Origin: Larus michahellis | Taxonomy: Eukaryota; Chordata; Aves; Charadriiformes; Laridae | DNA length: 64,000 nucleotides | Assembly (NCBI RefSeq): GCF_964199755.1 | Contig: NC_133906.1 | Location: forward strand, 14,915,378-14,979,377 | Reading direction: 5' to 3' | In this document: in pieces, positions 1-10,204 of the stretch | How the letters are laid out: every line of letters starts with the position of its first letter | Position numbering within the stretch: the stretch's first letter is position 1 | The notes under the pieces: model-generated | What the model was told of the DNA's origin: nothing | What the model saw: the letters and a program-made list of their open reading frames with translations, nothing else | Databases searched by the model: none | Translations under genes and position numbers: made by a program

Positions 1-2799
1 GTAACCTGTTGTCCTTTGTTTATCCATTAAAAGGTGATTGCATGGTATATGCTATTTTGGCAATGGAGTTTGCTTTACTCAGCCTCCATCTTGGTGGCAG
101 CAAACTGTTTTTTTTCTGCTGTTCACTGTGTGATTTCTCCTCACTCTGCAAAGGGTCAGATCTGGTGCTTTTCCACGATAAAATTTATGCCTCTTGAGGA
201 GCAGGCTCAGCACAGTGAAGACCTGGCCAGTGTCTCTGCATCCACCCTTGTTTGTGTAGGAAAACATATAATTAACGTTTTGTGAGAGATCTTAGGGAAA
301 TAGAGGCTTTTGGGGACTTTTGGGGACATATTCAGGCTCCTCTGAGTATCTCCACTGCACACATGCAAACTGAGGACAGTTTGCAGTCTACAGGGCTGAC
401 TAGTTTACCAGTGTACATATAGTTATGAATTTATATCTGTTCATTTCATTAGATTATTCATAAATTCGTATCATTAGGTTATTGAGGATCTTTTCATCTA
501 GCCCTCTACTTAAATTCTCTCTTTTTTTTTTTGTCATTGCACCTACTTCAGTAACATCTAGGATGTCTGGATCTTGTTCTATTGCTGTGTAACCTAGTTC
601 ACAGTTTTTGGCTCATCTTCCTGAATTGGTGCAGCGGGTGGGTGGAAGGTGAGTTATTATTTTAGCTCCCAGTTCTAGGGTAGGTAAGGGCCCCAGAGTT
701 TTATCTAAATTATACTGGAGAAAATATTCCCTTTAGGAGCACTCTGCTGGCTGAGGACTGTCCCAAAATACTCCTCTAATTTGCTAGATAGGGGTTATGA
801 ATGGACTATCAGTGTAGCTGTGGCAACTATACATCAACTCAAGGCTTTTTCACCTCCCATGCTGCCCCTTTCTCTCTACAGCCAACGATCTGTCCCTATA
901 TCTTTATTTCCAAATTGCATTTATGTGTGCTGCTCTACCCTTAGTGCTTCTGTGGATGTGACTCGTGCACAAACAGAGCCTGAAGTTCTTACAGTTGTGC
1001 AGTTTTTGAGCATGGAATAGGAAACAAGAGACAGGTACCATAAGATCATCAACTTAGATCTTCTGGCCAGCCAGGAAAACGTAGCATCTCTGACTACATG
1101 TTCTTCCTCCAACACATAACATCTTCTCTGAGCATATCAGAAGATCCAAGGGTTTTGCAGCCCAGCTCGTGTGGGTCCAGGCTCCCTGCCAGCAGTGTTT
1201 CCAGAGCTGATTTTACCTTATCTCACATTCATACCTTCTTCTTCTGCATACCTGGAGGATATCACCTAAATTTAAGACTGCCTGCCTAGAGCTTCTTAAA
1301 TTAAAGGGCCCACCTGAGAAAGGCAGGATCCCTCTCCCAATAAACAGCGACATTCTTCCATAAGCAGTTTAGAACATCTGATTGAAGAGTTTAATTATTG
1401 CCTAATTGGGGTGATGTGAAGCATTGTCTGAGAATCCTTCTCTTCATTGGCTGTTGGTATGAAAACAGATGCTTCTAACCTAAACAAATAAATCAGATGT
1501 CTGAAATAGATGGGCTGATACCCCTCTAAATGCATGGGAAGAGACCAGCTTCCTGTATCACATCCTAATTCTGAAAGAAAATCCTCTGCCCCTCCATTTC
1601 CAATTTGTTTCCAGCCGCCACAGCTGGATGATGGCAGCCACTTCCCAAGTGGGTCATTTCATAATGTCCCTTTAGGCTGTCTCTGTGTGGTGCCTTTTAA
1701 ACCTGGGACACCTAAAGAAACCTGAATAAACATACTAGACAAAACAAAACAAATCTTCCTGGAAGCTCTCAAAATGATTGTGAAAGGACTCTGAAGGGTT
1801 ACAAAGACTTTTGACGACTCAAAGTAGCCGAATGGATAAACTGCCTTCCCTTTCTTCTCTCATACACTTCGAAGCTCCATTTCATTTTAAGAATTAAATG
1901 TAGTTGTCATCACTTAACACTTCCTGGAAATATATCTTTAACACAAAGGCAACCCATCATCAACAAAATCAGTGACTCTGGAGATGTACACACACTTCCC
2001 ACAACAACTATCAGAGATTTGGAAGGACATAACAGGACCAGAGAGGGATGGAGCAAACCCTCCCCAGCACTGTAATTCAGCCATGGGGGGAGAGCTTGGC
2101 CGCCGGGCTTTCCTTTTCCCCGTCCCCCACGAATGAATGAGATCCTTCATTTCTCTGAAGCAACTGCATTTTCTATTGCCAGAGAAAGGATGAGTCAGAA
2201 AAGCCTGCTGCTGGTGAAAGCTTCGCTGGTCTTTACTCAACAGAGCGCTTCATCATTTTTTGTTTGAGTTTTCGTGGTGTTTAATAGGTTATTAGAAATG
2301 CCTGGTATCACCAACAGCATTCTGGATTTGTAAAAGAGCTTTTTGCTTGCCGTTTATTTTAAGACATAATGAACAAGCTCTCCTTTTGGAAGAAGACATT
2401 TTAGGTATGCTCTTAAAAATGAAATAGAGCAAGCTAGTAAAAAAGAAAATGTGTCTCAATTAGATTATTCTTCCTCCATCTGCTCTCTCAGATCTTTTTA
2501 TGGCAGGAAATTGCCTATTGGATTTTTGATTTTGCTTAATGGAAATGGCAAAACCTAAATCCATTCCCGTTCCCACTGACATCAGGGGAGACAAGATTCA
2601 ATGTCTGAACAGAACACATTTTTTTTTAAAACCATTAGTGTCTGCAACTGCATCTCAGTGAATATAGTAATTATAACATCAGTGAATTTAAATTAACTTA
2701 AATACTTATGAAACTGTGGACTGGCGCTTAGGCTTCTGAAAATCCCAACTTCTCTAATTAGCAATTTCTGATGTGCCATGTTCTTCATGTGTGGACATC
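1..2799. other. Intergenic / 3' part of the CDKL3 pseudogene locus, no recognisable exon
   Basis: I see no conserved exon, repeat family or RNA gene in this AT-rich stretch. If the CDKL3 pseudogene kept its original structure, its C-terminal exons should lie here on the minus strand. That part of the protein is poorly conserved in the family, so decayed copies would be hard to spot by eye. PPP2CA, the next gene in the human order, is not visible. Confidence 0.5.
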
Positions 2800-3024
2800 C
2801 CAATTAAATTCACTGAACTCCTCATGGAAGTTTGGGTCACAGACTGTAACTGAATGGAGATTCTAATAGGAAATGGGGTTTCTAATAGGAAATAGCATCT
2901 CCAGTAAGGCAGTGAGCTGGGGAAACCTTTTTCTTGCATTTTTAGGATGCTGGAATTCAAAAAGTACCACTGCTGAAAATCCCAGGCTCTTTATAAAATA
3001 CTCTGAAGAAGAGGTGCCCAACTT
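2800..3024 (-). pseudogene. CDKL3: CDKL3 pseudogene exon C (C-lobe)
   Basis: From 3,024 downward one frame reads KKLGTSSSEYFIKSLGFSAV, then VLFEFQHPKNARKRFPQLTA, then LLEML. It matches the CDKL3 C-lobe pattern with FSKSP.FAGVVL followed by QHPKNARKKYPKL and LL. Frame is then lost, with in-frame stops, in a stretch containing an imperfect tandem duplication (about 2,861-2,899). Weak similarity resumes at CDPNFHEEF (about 2,815-2,838), where family members have SSDLLHHEYF. An AAG acceptor at 3,025-3,027 after a short pyrimidine run is a plausible exon start. The 3' boundary is approximate. Confidence 0.82.
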
Positions 3025-4004
3025 CTTGACAAAAAGGACGTTATGAACAGATAATAAATCAGCTGGTTAAAACAGATATAATGATTGTGTATCATATTCT
3101 TATTCTGGTATCCCCATGGAGATGGCTAAAATACATTAAAAATCTCACCTTAAAAAGCCTGCTATCTTCAGCACTGAAATGAATCCAACTACGCAACACT
3201 GCTGTATTCCTCTCTGTGCTCCCTCTCAGAGAAGAAGGATATGTCAAAGCAGATCCTTCCCGCTGACTCATTCTGCTCTATAAACTATATTTGAGCTTTG
3301 AGAATAAAGGAATTATCCTGGCTTGTTAAAAAGCTATTTACCTCCATGTTTACAGTTCAGCACCGCCAGAATAACTACTGCAATGTACTGTTATTATTGT
3401 TACTAAGAATAATAGTAATCAATATCTAACAGCATGAATGAGAACATACAGACAGGAATTATGACTCCTCTCCGCAATTCCAAACCTCCTCTACAGAATT
3501 TCATAATTGTAGGTGGACAATAACAGAATTTTATAAAATACAGAATAAAATCTTTAGTGGGAATTAATTACACACTTGGAAAACCCCTAACGCTTCCAAG
3601 TTACCATGTTGTTAACCACATCTCTGAAAGTTCTTCATCTTTCTTTCCTCATTTTACAGCCTCTTCCCTTGCAGTGCTCCTTAGGGCTCTTCAGACAACC
3701 CGTGTCACTGATCATCACAGGGGCTCAGCGCTGGCACTGCTGGACATCTTTGATATGGATAAAATGGAAAATAATCTGCAGGGCAAATGGACACAAATTA
3801 ACTGGGAATAACATAGATTACCATCTTCTAGGGGGAAAAAAACCCAACCTAATTATCTGTTTGGTTTAAATACAGTGCTGTATTTAAAGATAAACCTTGC
3901 ACGGCTTTTACTGAATCTGGAATCAGAGTGTAACAATATCTTTGACCTTATATGTAGGCACATTATATGTCACCATTTTCATTTAGCTTGTATATTTTTA
4001 TTTT

Positions 4005-4288
4005 CCTTTTGCTAGTGTTGTATGCAGAAGTTCATGTGCAGGAGACTGCATCTCCTATACCAGCTGAATTACAGATGTACCCCGGAAAAACAAAAAAAAC
4101 CCCACATATATTCCATACGTGGGGTCTTTTAAAACCAATTTGGGAGCCCTGTACCATCATGTAACCACATAATCTGTATAAACAGCATATGGGGTAGCTA
4201 ATTCTTAAGTAAAACCAAAATCACAAAGTTTAGTAATTCCACTTTATGTTAATAAAATACTCGCAGGTTTGAGATCGTGGTGTATAAC
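4005..4288 (-). pseudogene. CDKL3: CDKL3 pseudogene exon B (HRD loop, DFG, activation segment)
   Basis: From 4,288 downward the frame reads VIHHDLKPASILLT, stop, SGITKLCDFGFT, stop, ELATPYAVYTDYVVT, stop, WYRAPKLVLKDPTYG. This follows the CDKL pattern HRDxKPEN, SGITKLCDFGFAR, YTDYVATRWYRAPE almost residue for residue. Stops lie at 4,244-4,246 (TAA), 4,205-4,207 (TAA) and 4,157-4,159 (TGA, at the conserved Arg of TRWYRAPE). The HRD arginine is His, the KPEN asparagine is Ser, and the APE glutamate is Lys. The DFG motif survives. A long polypyrimidine tract precedes the block (plus strand 4,289-4,330), but the acceptor AG expected at its end is gone. Similarity past 4,112 (an ELLH segment near 4,005-4,033) is weaker. 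Confidence 0.88.
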
Positions 4289-4346
4289 AAAGGAAAGAAA
4301 AAAAGAAAGAAGAAAAAGAAAAAGAAAAAACACACACACACACCCC
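4289..4346. repeat. Purine-rich A/G tract plus short AC microsatellite
   Basis: AGGAAAGAAA-type purine repeats run directly into CACACACACACACC. On the minus strand this is an unusually long polypyrimidine tract in front of CDKL3 pseudogene exon B, so it may be an expanded version of the original splice-acceptor tract. Confidence 0.75.
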
Positions 4347-5016
4347 CAAACAGTTTAATAAGAAGCAGGTTGTTTGACTTAAAAGTTCTCAAGGCATGGA
4401 ACCACGGACTGAAAAAAACCCTCCCCCTACTTCAGAATTGACTCTGTGAGGCACAGAGTGCCCTCATTTCCCAAAGTCATCAATGTCCTGATACTACTAC
4501 AATTAGCAACTGCTTAATGTAGGTGATGAGCGAAAGGGAGCCGGATCTCTGCAGGGTTCCCCACCCACCACGGCGGGACAAGCCCGAAGTGATTAGAAGA
4601 GATGAGACAGCACAAAGGCGGAGGACAAGATGACAGTAGGGAAGGACAAGGAAGCTACTGCGACAGCAGGGAAGGCAGCTGCTAAGGTAGTTGCTTCACA
4701 CAGTGGGGTGGATAAAGTACTAAATATTTTTAGCTTTTCAGCATTTCAGAGGTGGGTCCAAATACTCTGCAGTAATGCTACTGCTACCCAAATGCTCCTC
4801 CAGCCATCTAGTCTGATGTTGCTTTCTGGTTCCAATTCTGCAGCTCATTTCAAGCCACTTGGAAGTTTTAAACTATTATTATGAAACCAAACCTTTCTCA
4901 CAATAAAGAATTAACACTTTCAATGTCTGTATGACAGAACAATACAAAAAAAGAGAAGGTGTGATATGAAAGTGATAACATTTTATTTATGTTCAGTCTT
5001 TCAGGTGAGTGTTTAC

Positions 5017-5209
5017 ATCATTGCTGTGAAGGTACTCGATTACTTGGAGAAACTGGAAAAAGGTATTTTTAAGCCTTTTGTTATCCAGTCTATAGCAATA
5101 ATGCTGGAGCTCATCTAGAATTGTATGATCGATAAAGTCAAACACCAAGTCTCTTTTTTTTCTGCCTAAATACACGAATCAGGTTGACAATATTCTCATG
5201 ATGAAATTG
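5017..5209 (-). pseudogene. CDKL3: CDKL3 pseudogene exon A (alphaC to alphaE of the kinase domain)
   Basis: Reading from 5,209 downward gives QFHHENIVNLIRVFRQKK, then after a frame change LVFDFIDHTILDELQHYC, and finally IEYLHSND. These match the RHENLVNL, LVFEFIDHT and YLHSN landmarks of CDKL kinases. The block is 193 nt. The family alignment needs 65 codons (195 nt), so a net 2 nt are missing, next to an A8 run near 5,150-5,160. A second pair of offsetting single-base slips turns KKYLF into KNTFF. An acceptor-like TTTTTCTTCTTTTACAAATAG precedes the block and a GTAAAC donor follows it. A faint IAM..E...FL similarity just upstream (about 5,227-5,249) could be a trace of the preceding exon, but I do not rely on it. 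Confidence 0.82.
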
Positions 5210-5903
5210 CTATTTGTAAAAGAAGAAAAACACTTTCTAGCATGGCTATCTATTTCCATTCATATAGACTTCCTCTTTAAAAGGTTGATAACAGGAACTA
5301 TTGTTTGCTTAATTAAAGATTGACATTGTCTTGAAAATATGCTAAAAGTCTTTGTTTCTGCTCTGCCAGCCTTCCTCCAGTAGACAAACATATTTACTAA
5401 GTTATTTTTCACAATACATCTACAGGCTCTGAACTAATACTGCTGAGACAGGAATACAGCAAAGAAATGAGGTCTTCTTATACTAATAAATCATAGATAA
5501 GAAGCCACATATTAAGAGATGCACATTAAAAACATGTCCCATTCCACATTGAGGTCCATTTACCATTTAATTTTTACATTACTATCTGTTGTCGTTTTGA
5601 AGCAGCTTTAGGTTAAACCCAAAGCTAGTTTTAACACAGTATAAAAGTATTTGTCCTTTTAATTACCATAATTTTTTGGGTTTTTTTTACATTGAGGGCG
5701 CAGTCTGTGGTACCACATCTCCTTAAGGCCACAGAGACCCAGGCCATCAGTCTGCATTTAGAGGTAAGGCTTCCGCATACACTAACTTCGAGAGAAGTTG
5801 AGGGACCCATATGGCAAAATGTGCCATTATGCCTAATTAAAAATTGATAAGAACTAAATTTTTAAAACATCTGGTTACTGCAAAGAGTGGTAGTGGGCTG
5901 AAT
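5210..5903. other. Former CDKL3 intron, no feature recognised
   Basis: AT-rich sequence between pseudogene exon A and a CR1 fragment. I looked on the minus strand for the N-terminal kinase exon (glycine-rich loop, VAIK) and did not find it. Confidence 0.5.
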
Positions 5904-6262
5904 ACAGAATCCCAGGATCAGAATGGTTCGGGTTGGAAGGGACCTTAAAGCTCATCCAGTGCCACCCCCTGCCCCGGCAGGGACACCTCCCACCACACCA
6001 GGTTGCTCCAAGCCCCGTCCAACCTGGCCTTGAACCCCTCCAGGGATGGGGCAGCCACAGCTTCTCTGGGCAACCTGGGCCCATCCTGTGTAGTTTTAGC
6101 AGAGTTTCCAAGAGGATCTGCTCCATGATCTTGCTGGGCACGGAGGTGAGACTGACTGGTGTGTAGTTCCCCAGGTCTTCCTTTTTTCCCTTTTTAAAAA
6201 TGGGGGTTATGTTTCCACTTTTCCAGGTGTCAGGGACTTCAGCAGAATTTACAGGATAAAAG
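5904..6262 (-). mobile_element. CR1 LINE fragment, internally deleted (RT piece joined to 3' end)
   Basis: Read on the minus strand, 6,262 to about 6,090 translates as a reverse-transcriptase segment typical of CR1 ORF2 ([33 protein letters not shown]). Near 6,085 it jumps directly into the CR1 3' end: the GGTTGCCCAGAGAAGC segment, the CCCTGGAGGGGTTCAAGG segment, GGTCCCTTCCAACC and the terminal short repeats at about 5,904-5,925. A full element has a large part of ORF2 between these two portions, so the copy is internally deleted or is two nested pieces. No functional protein is encoded. Confidence 0.9.
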
Positions 6263-7394
6263 TAAGAATCCAAATTTATAACCTTGTAGTTTGACTACGA
6301 GTTATTGTTCCAATCCTTTGCAGAAGTTCAATTAAATCAGAGTAAGCTGATGTTAGAGCTGGTATCTCTGGCTAGGAGAAAATCCAACACGACCTGTGTC
6401 CAGACTAAAATTCTTGCAACACCTTCATAGACATAGCTCTAAACTCAAATGTTACCACCGAGCTTTTAGGGGAGATCTCCCCACTGCACGACAAAGCTGG
6501 AATATTTTTGTGAGGAGATATTTGTAGATAATCCCTCTTCTGTTTCGGGATGGCACAGAACTGGTGTAACAAATACACCACCCCTTTTGCTGCCAGTGTG
6601 CAGGGAGGATCCCGGGAAGAGAGCCAAAGCGAAGTGATGTAACGTGCAGCTGACAGAAATGGCCACCTGTGGAGGCCGGGCAGGACGCGGTGGGAGCCAC
6701 AGGCTGGTCTCTGAAGCACAGAAGCAGGAGGAAAAGGGTCCCGCCAGCGCTGCTGCCCCTCGCCGGGCCGAGCGAGCCCGGCCAAGCTCGGGACTGACGC
6801 ACCCACAGCAACGACCCCTGGGCAGGGTAATTAATAACTCACCAGGACCCACACGCATTCTTCTGCACCTTGGTTTGAACAGGGACTATTGCTTTTGTCA
6901 ACATCATTTCCAAGCTTTGTCTGCAAATTTTAAATTTACTTTAGATGCTCATTCTAATTTGGCAGTGAAGCATTTTAGAAACAATTTGCTTTCAGGCTGT
7001 TTTGTGCACAAAGCAGCCTACAAGGCACCACATACCCTGTCAAGGTCTGATTTTCAAGCCATCTCCCTCTTGTTTTACACATTTGAAGCTGCTAACCTGT
7101 AGAAACTTCTTGCATTGTGGTTTTGTGAACTGATTTTTCTGATTTCTCATACAATATTTTAATGCTGCTGTCTGTGCCGTACCCTCATGCTTGCACTTCA
7201 CTGCTGTTCCTTAACATCCCCTCCCACTTCGGCAAGGATCTCGTACATCCTCATCTGGTTTTATTTCTTCAGAAAAGGAAAAAGTTCTCACTAATTTGAG
7301 GCACGTACAGTTCTTTAAACATATAGGCGATGTTCCAAGAGGAGTAATACCTGCAGACAGCAGCACTCGCACTATCCTAAGTGTTTCTGCAAGC
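6263..7394. other. Intergenic, no gene recognised
   Basis: There are open frames in the moderately GC-rich part (about 6,400-6,860) on both strands. They overlap one another, lack family similarity and look like chance products of base composition. The rest is AT-rich without recognisable features. Confidence 0.5.
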
Positions 7395-7810
7395 CCTTGA
7401 GGCGCCGGGGCCGGGGGCTAGATACCGCGTACGGGGGCCAGTACGGGTTACCGGGGCCGGCTCCCGTGGCCGGCTGCCCTATGCAGGGGGCGGGTACAAG
7501 GGCCGGGTGCCGGGGCCGCCCTCCGCCCCACCAGGCCTCGCTGCCATGGCAACGGGCGTGGCGGCGCCGCGGTGACGTCAGGGGCGGGGCTGGGCCTCGC
7601 GCTGCTTCATAACGGCTGTTCCCGCCGTCGCGTGCGGTCATGGCGTTGGTTGGTGTCTTTTCGGTCGGGGCCGGCCGTTAAATGTCTCTTGCTCGGGCCG
7701 ACGCGGCCGGTTTTGCTTCGGCGGGTCGTGGCGTCAGGTAATGGAGGGGCGTTCAGCGGCGCCGGGCTGGTGAAAGGGGTGGCTGCTGCCCCCAGAGGCA
7801 GAGCTGCCAT
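7395..7810. promoter_or_regulatory. CpG-island promoter candidate between the CDKL3 pseudogene and UBE2B
   Basis: This is a sharply bounded GC- and CpG-rich block. It contains a perfect palindromic CRE TGACGTCA (7,573-7,580) immediately followed by a GC box GGGGCGGGG (7,581-7,589). A plus-strand donor-like CAG/GTAATG at 7,737/7,738 could end a first exon. The left half (about 7,420-7,530) has degenerate repeats of a GGTACCGGGGCCGG-like unit. It could be the old CDKL3 promoter acting on the minus strand, the start of a plus-strand non-coding RNA, or an alternative upstream start for UBE2B. No conserved protein is encoded here. Confidence 0.65.
7573..7589. promoter_or_regulatory. CRE (TGACGTCA) abutting a GC box
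   Basis: A full palindromic CREB/ATF site directly joined to an Sp1-type GC box inside the 7.4-7.8 kb CpG island. The pairing is typical of TATA-less housekeeping or germline-active promoters. Occupancy is not known. Confidence 0.6.
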
Positions 7811-7839
7811 CTCCCTGCGCCGGCCTTTGCAAACATAAA

Positions 7840-9760
7840 CGAACGCATACATAAGTTTGAGGGAGTTCCTGTAGGTTCTTAGAAAGTCCTGAAGCAGGTG
7901 GCCGCGTTGGGCCTAGTGGAGAAGTGGAACCGCTTAGAACAAGTGTTAAATATTGTCTGGTTGGCCGGTTATGTGGAGAGAGGGAGGTAGGTGGGGTGGG
8001 TCTGGGGTTTTGTCATGCTCATAGTTCCTGTAGGTAGCTTACCCTGAAGTAAATAAGAGCATGCCTCATTGAAATGCAGTCAAAGAATAATCATCAGTAG
8101 CTTTCTGTCAAAACACAACGGTAGGTTGAGTAGGTCTGCACAGAGATTATTTTTTTTTTTATCAGTCTGGTATTTTTCTTGAAAATGTGAGGTGGGATTG
8201 GAGGCAGTAACAGACACAGAGGATGCTCAGGGACCCTCCAAGATGGGCCGGGAATCAGGATACATTGAAGTAACACCCATAAATCGATAATCTATGGGCT
8301 TCAGAGCTACTTCTAGCTCTGCTGCTGTGAGGATTAAATAAACCCCTTAACTCTCTTTACTGTGGCTCCACTTACTTGCTTCTATATTGGAGCTAAGGGT
8401 GAGCAAATTAGTCCTTTCTTTGCCATGCAAGTTGATGAATTATTGTTGTTCCCAAGTGCTTTGGGAAGAAGAATAGTCCCGAATAACAGCATGGCCTAGC
8501 ACCTGGCGTGGCAGAGTCTGCCTGTGTTGCTCCTCAGTGGCTGCTGCAATGAATGAGAACAAAATCAGTTTCTAACAGGTGATTTGGCTTGTTTATTTCC
8601 CTCATTTTGGGGTTTTGGGCTTGGCTGATGTTAATATAAATAACTCTTCCCACAGGGACACTGTAGCATGAGAGAGTGATCTGGGGGAAAAAAAAAATCA
8701 AGTTACTAGAAGGATGGATTGTTTTAACAAACAGAGAAGCAAGTAGTTTTCTTTCACTGTTGCTTGTCAACTTCTCATCTTATGATGGGACAAAGTTACT
8801 TTAGAAATGTACTTTTGTGAAGTGCTACACAAACATGTAGTGTTTACTCAAGATTAATATAGAATGACTATGCTGCAAAATGCTACCTTTTTATTTAATG
8901 TCATCCCTTATCAAACACCATTTTCTGGGGAAAAATAGAGATAAAACCAGAACTTGAAACAACTTTCTGATCAGGAAGTTGTTATATCCATTTCAGTACT
9001 ATTCAAGAAGTTTGTAGAAGGAAAACATTCATTCATGTTCTAGACTGCGTGCTGGGTAAGGATTTTTTCCAAGTTCTGAAGCACTGTTAGAGTGGATATT
9101 CCTAACAGTTTCACAGAAAAAAACCACGCTTTGAGACACCACATTAAAAAGTTTGTTCTGAAATTGCTGTTTCCACCTGCTCTGGAAGTTGGTGAGTTAC
9201 AAGCATATGGTAAATTGAAAATGTTTAAACTAAAATGCATATAGTGAAATCAAATAGTAATGGCAGTGAGGCATTTGAATTCATTAAGCAAGGGGGTGCT
9301 GAAAATAATTATCAGCATATATAAATCTAAAGCAATTATTTAGTGCAAATTTAATTTTGGGACATATTGAACCACCTTAGTGAGGGCAGAGCCTCTCTCT
9401 TATGGCAGTTGGGACTGATTTTTTGAAACTAGCTTAGGATATAGTTAACTTCATCTTAAAACCTACATGGGCTGTACAATCAACAGAGCAGAAATTGCAG
9501 CTGGTTCTTCAGAGGGAAAAAAAAGGTTTAAATTTATTAATAAGAGTACCAGCTACACCTGTGGAGCTGCCAGATAGGATTAAAAAGAAAATGTTCTGTT
9601 AGAGGATGGCAACATGCTGTTTCCCAGTGGTGTCAGAGGAGAAGAAATACTGTGGATGTTGAGATGTTGTTGAAGAAGTTCCAGGTGGAAACAATGTAGG
9701 ATTTCAGATTTAACTGTTTTGGTGCCTGATGTTTGTGTCTTCTTGTTTCTCTCTGTGCAG
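7840..9760. other. Intergenic, no gene recognised
   Basis: AT-rich sequence between the 7.4-7.8 kb CpG island and the exon-like segment at 9,761. I see no repeat family and no conserved coding. Confidence 0.5.
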
Positions 9761-9854
9761 GCCATGACTGCAGCCATGAGGGGTTCCCTGAGCTCCCGCG
9801 GCAGAGCAGTGTCCCACTGCCCTGTCTGGGCCACTGCAGTGAAGTGCCGCAATG
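9761..9854 (+). other. Exon-like segment with strong splice sites (orphan exon)
   Basis: A 94-nt block is preceded by a good acceptor (TTGTTTCTCTCTGTGCAG ending at 9,760) and followed by a strong donor (GTGAGT at 9,855). It lies on the UBE2B strand, 0.6 kb upstream of the UBE2B start codon and downstream of the 7.4-7.8 kb CpG island. It contains ATGs and one open frame (MRGSLSSRGRAVSHC...) with no family I recognise. It could be an internal exon of a non-coding RNA or an alternative UBE2B 5' exon. Confidence 0.35.
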
Positions 9855-10204
9855 GTGAGTGTTCCTAAACCCATGTTAATGATTTATACAGGCCTGAGCT
9901 TGAATTTGTTGGTTGTTTTTTTTTTTACAGTCTGCCTTCTCCCTTACGAATTAGCCAGAGCTAAATATAAACTGTGTAAAGCTGGAGGAGCAGCAACGGA
10001 ATGTCAGATCAAACCGTGTGTCTGATGGGAGGAGGAGGAAAATCGGGAGGAGAGGACTGCGTGGCAGGATCTATTTCTCACAGTGCCTCATGCTGTGGTG
10101 GCCGGGGAATGACAGTTTTTTATCACTGAGCCTCTTTAAAAAGCTCGCCCCCCTGCAGCACCAGGCTTTACGCGAATGCCTATTTTTATATCCCGCTTTT
10201 AGGG

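Larger units (their letters stand above)
2800..5209 (-). pseudogene. CDKL3: CDKL3-like kinase pseudogene with introns retained (unitary pseudogene candidate)
   Basis: Three minus-strand blocks read, in the correct order, as consecutive parts of a CDKL-family serine/threonine kinase domain. They are the alphaC-to-alphaE region (5,209-5,017), the catalytic loop through DFG to the APE segment (4,288-4,112, perhaps to 4,005), and the C-lobe segment with QHPKNARKRFPQL (3,024 to about 2,800). Non-coding gaps of about 0.7 and 1.0 kb separate them and sit where introns would be, so this is not a retrocopy. Every block carries disabling changes: a net 2-nt loss in the first, three in-frame stops in the second, frame loss and stops in the third. 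CDKL3 lies next to UBE2B in the opposite orientation in human, and the arrangement here is the same, so the best reading is the decayed orthologue. The N-terminal exon (glycine loop, VAIK lysine) was not found. CDKL3 rather than CDKL1, 2 or 4 is inferred from synteny and remembered sequence. Confidence 0.82.

Noticed and set aside
4993-5175. Short intact kinase-like protein on the minus strand
   Set aside because: It needs a GTG start, covers only part of a kinase domain, and its flanking exons are broken, so it is a pseudogene fragment.
5224-5252. Trace of the preceding CDKL3 exon (IAM..E...FL) right before exon A
   Set aside because: It would require an 11-nt insertion and conflicts with the good acceptor at 5,210-5,211; too short to support.
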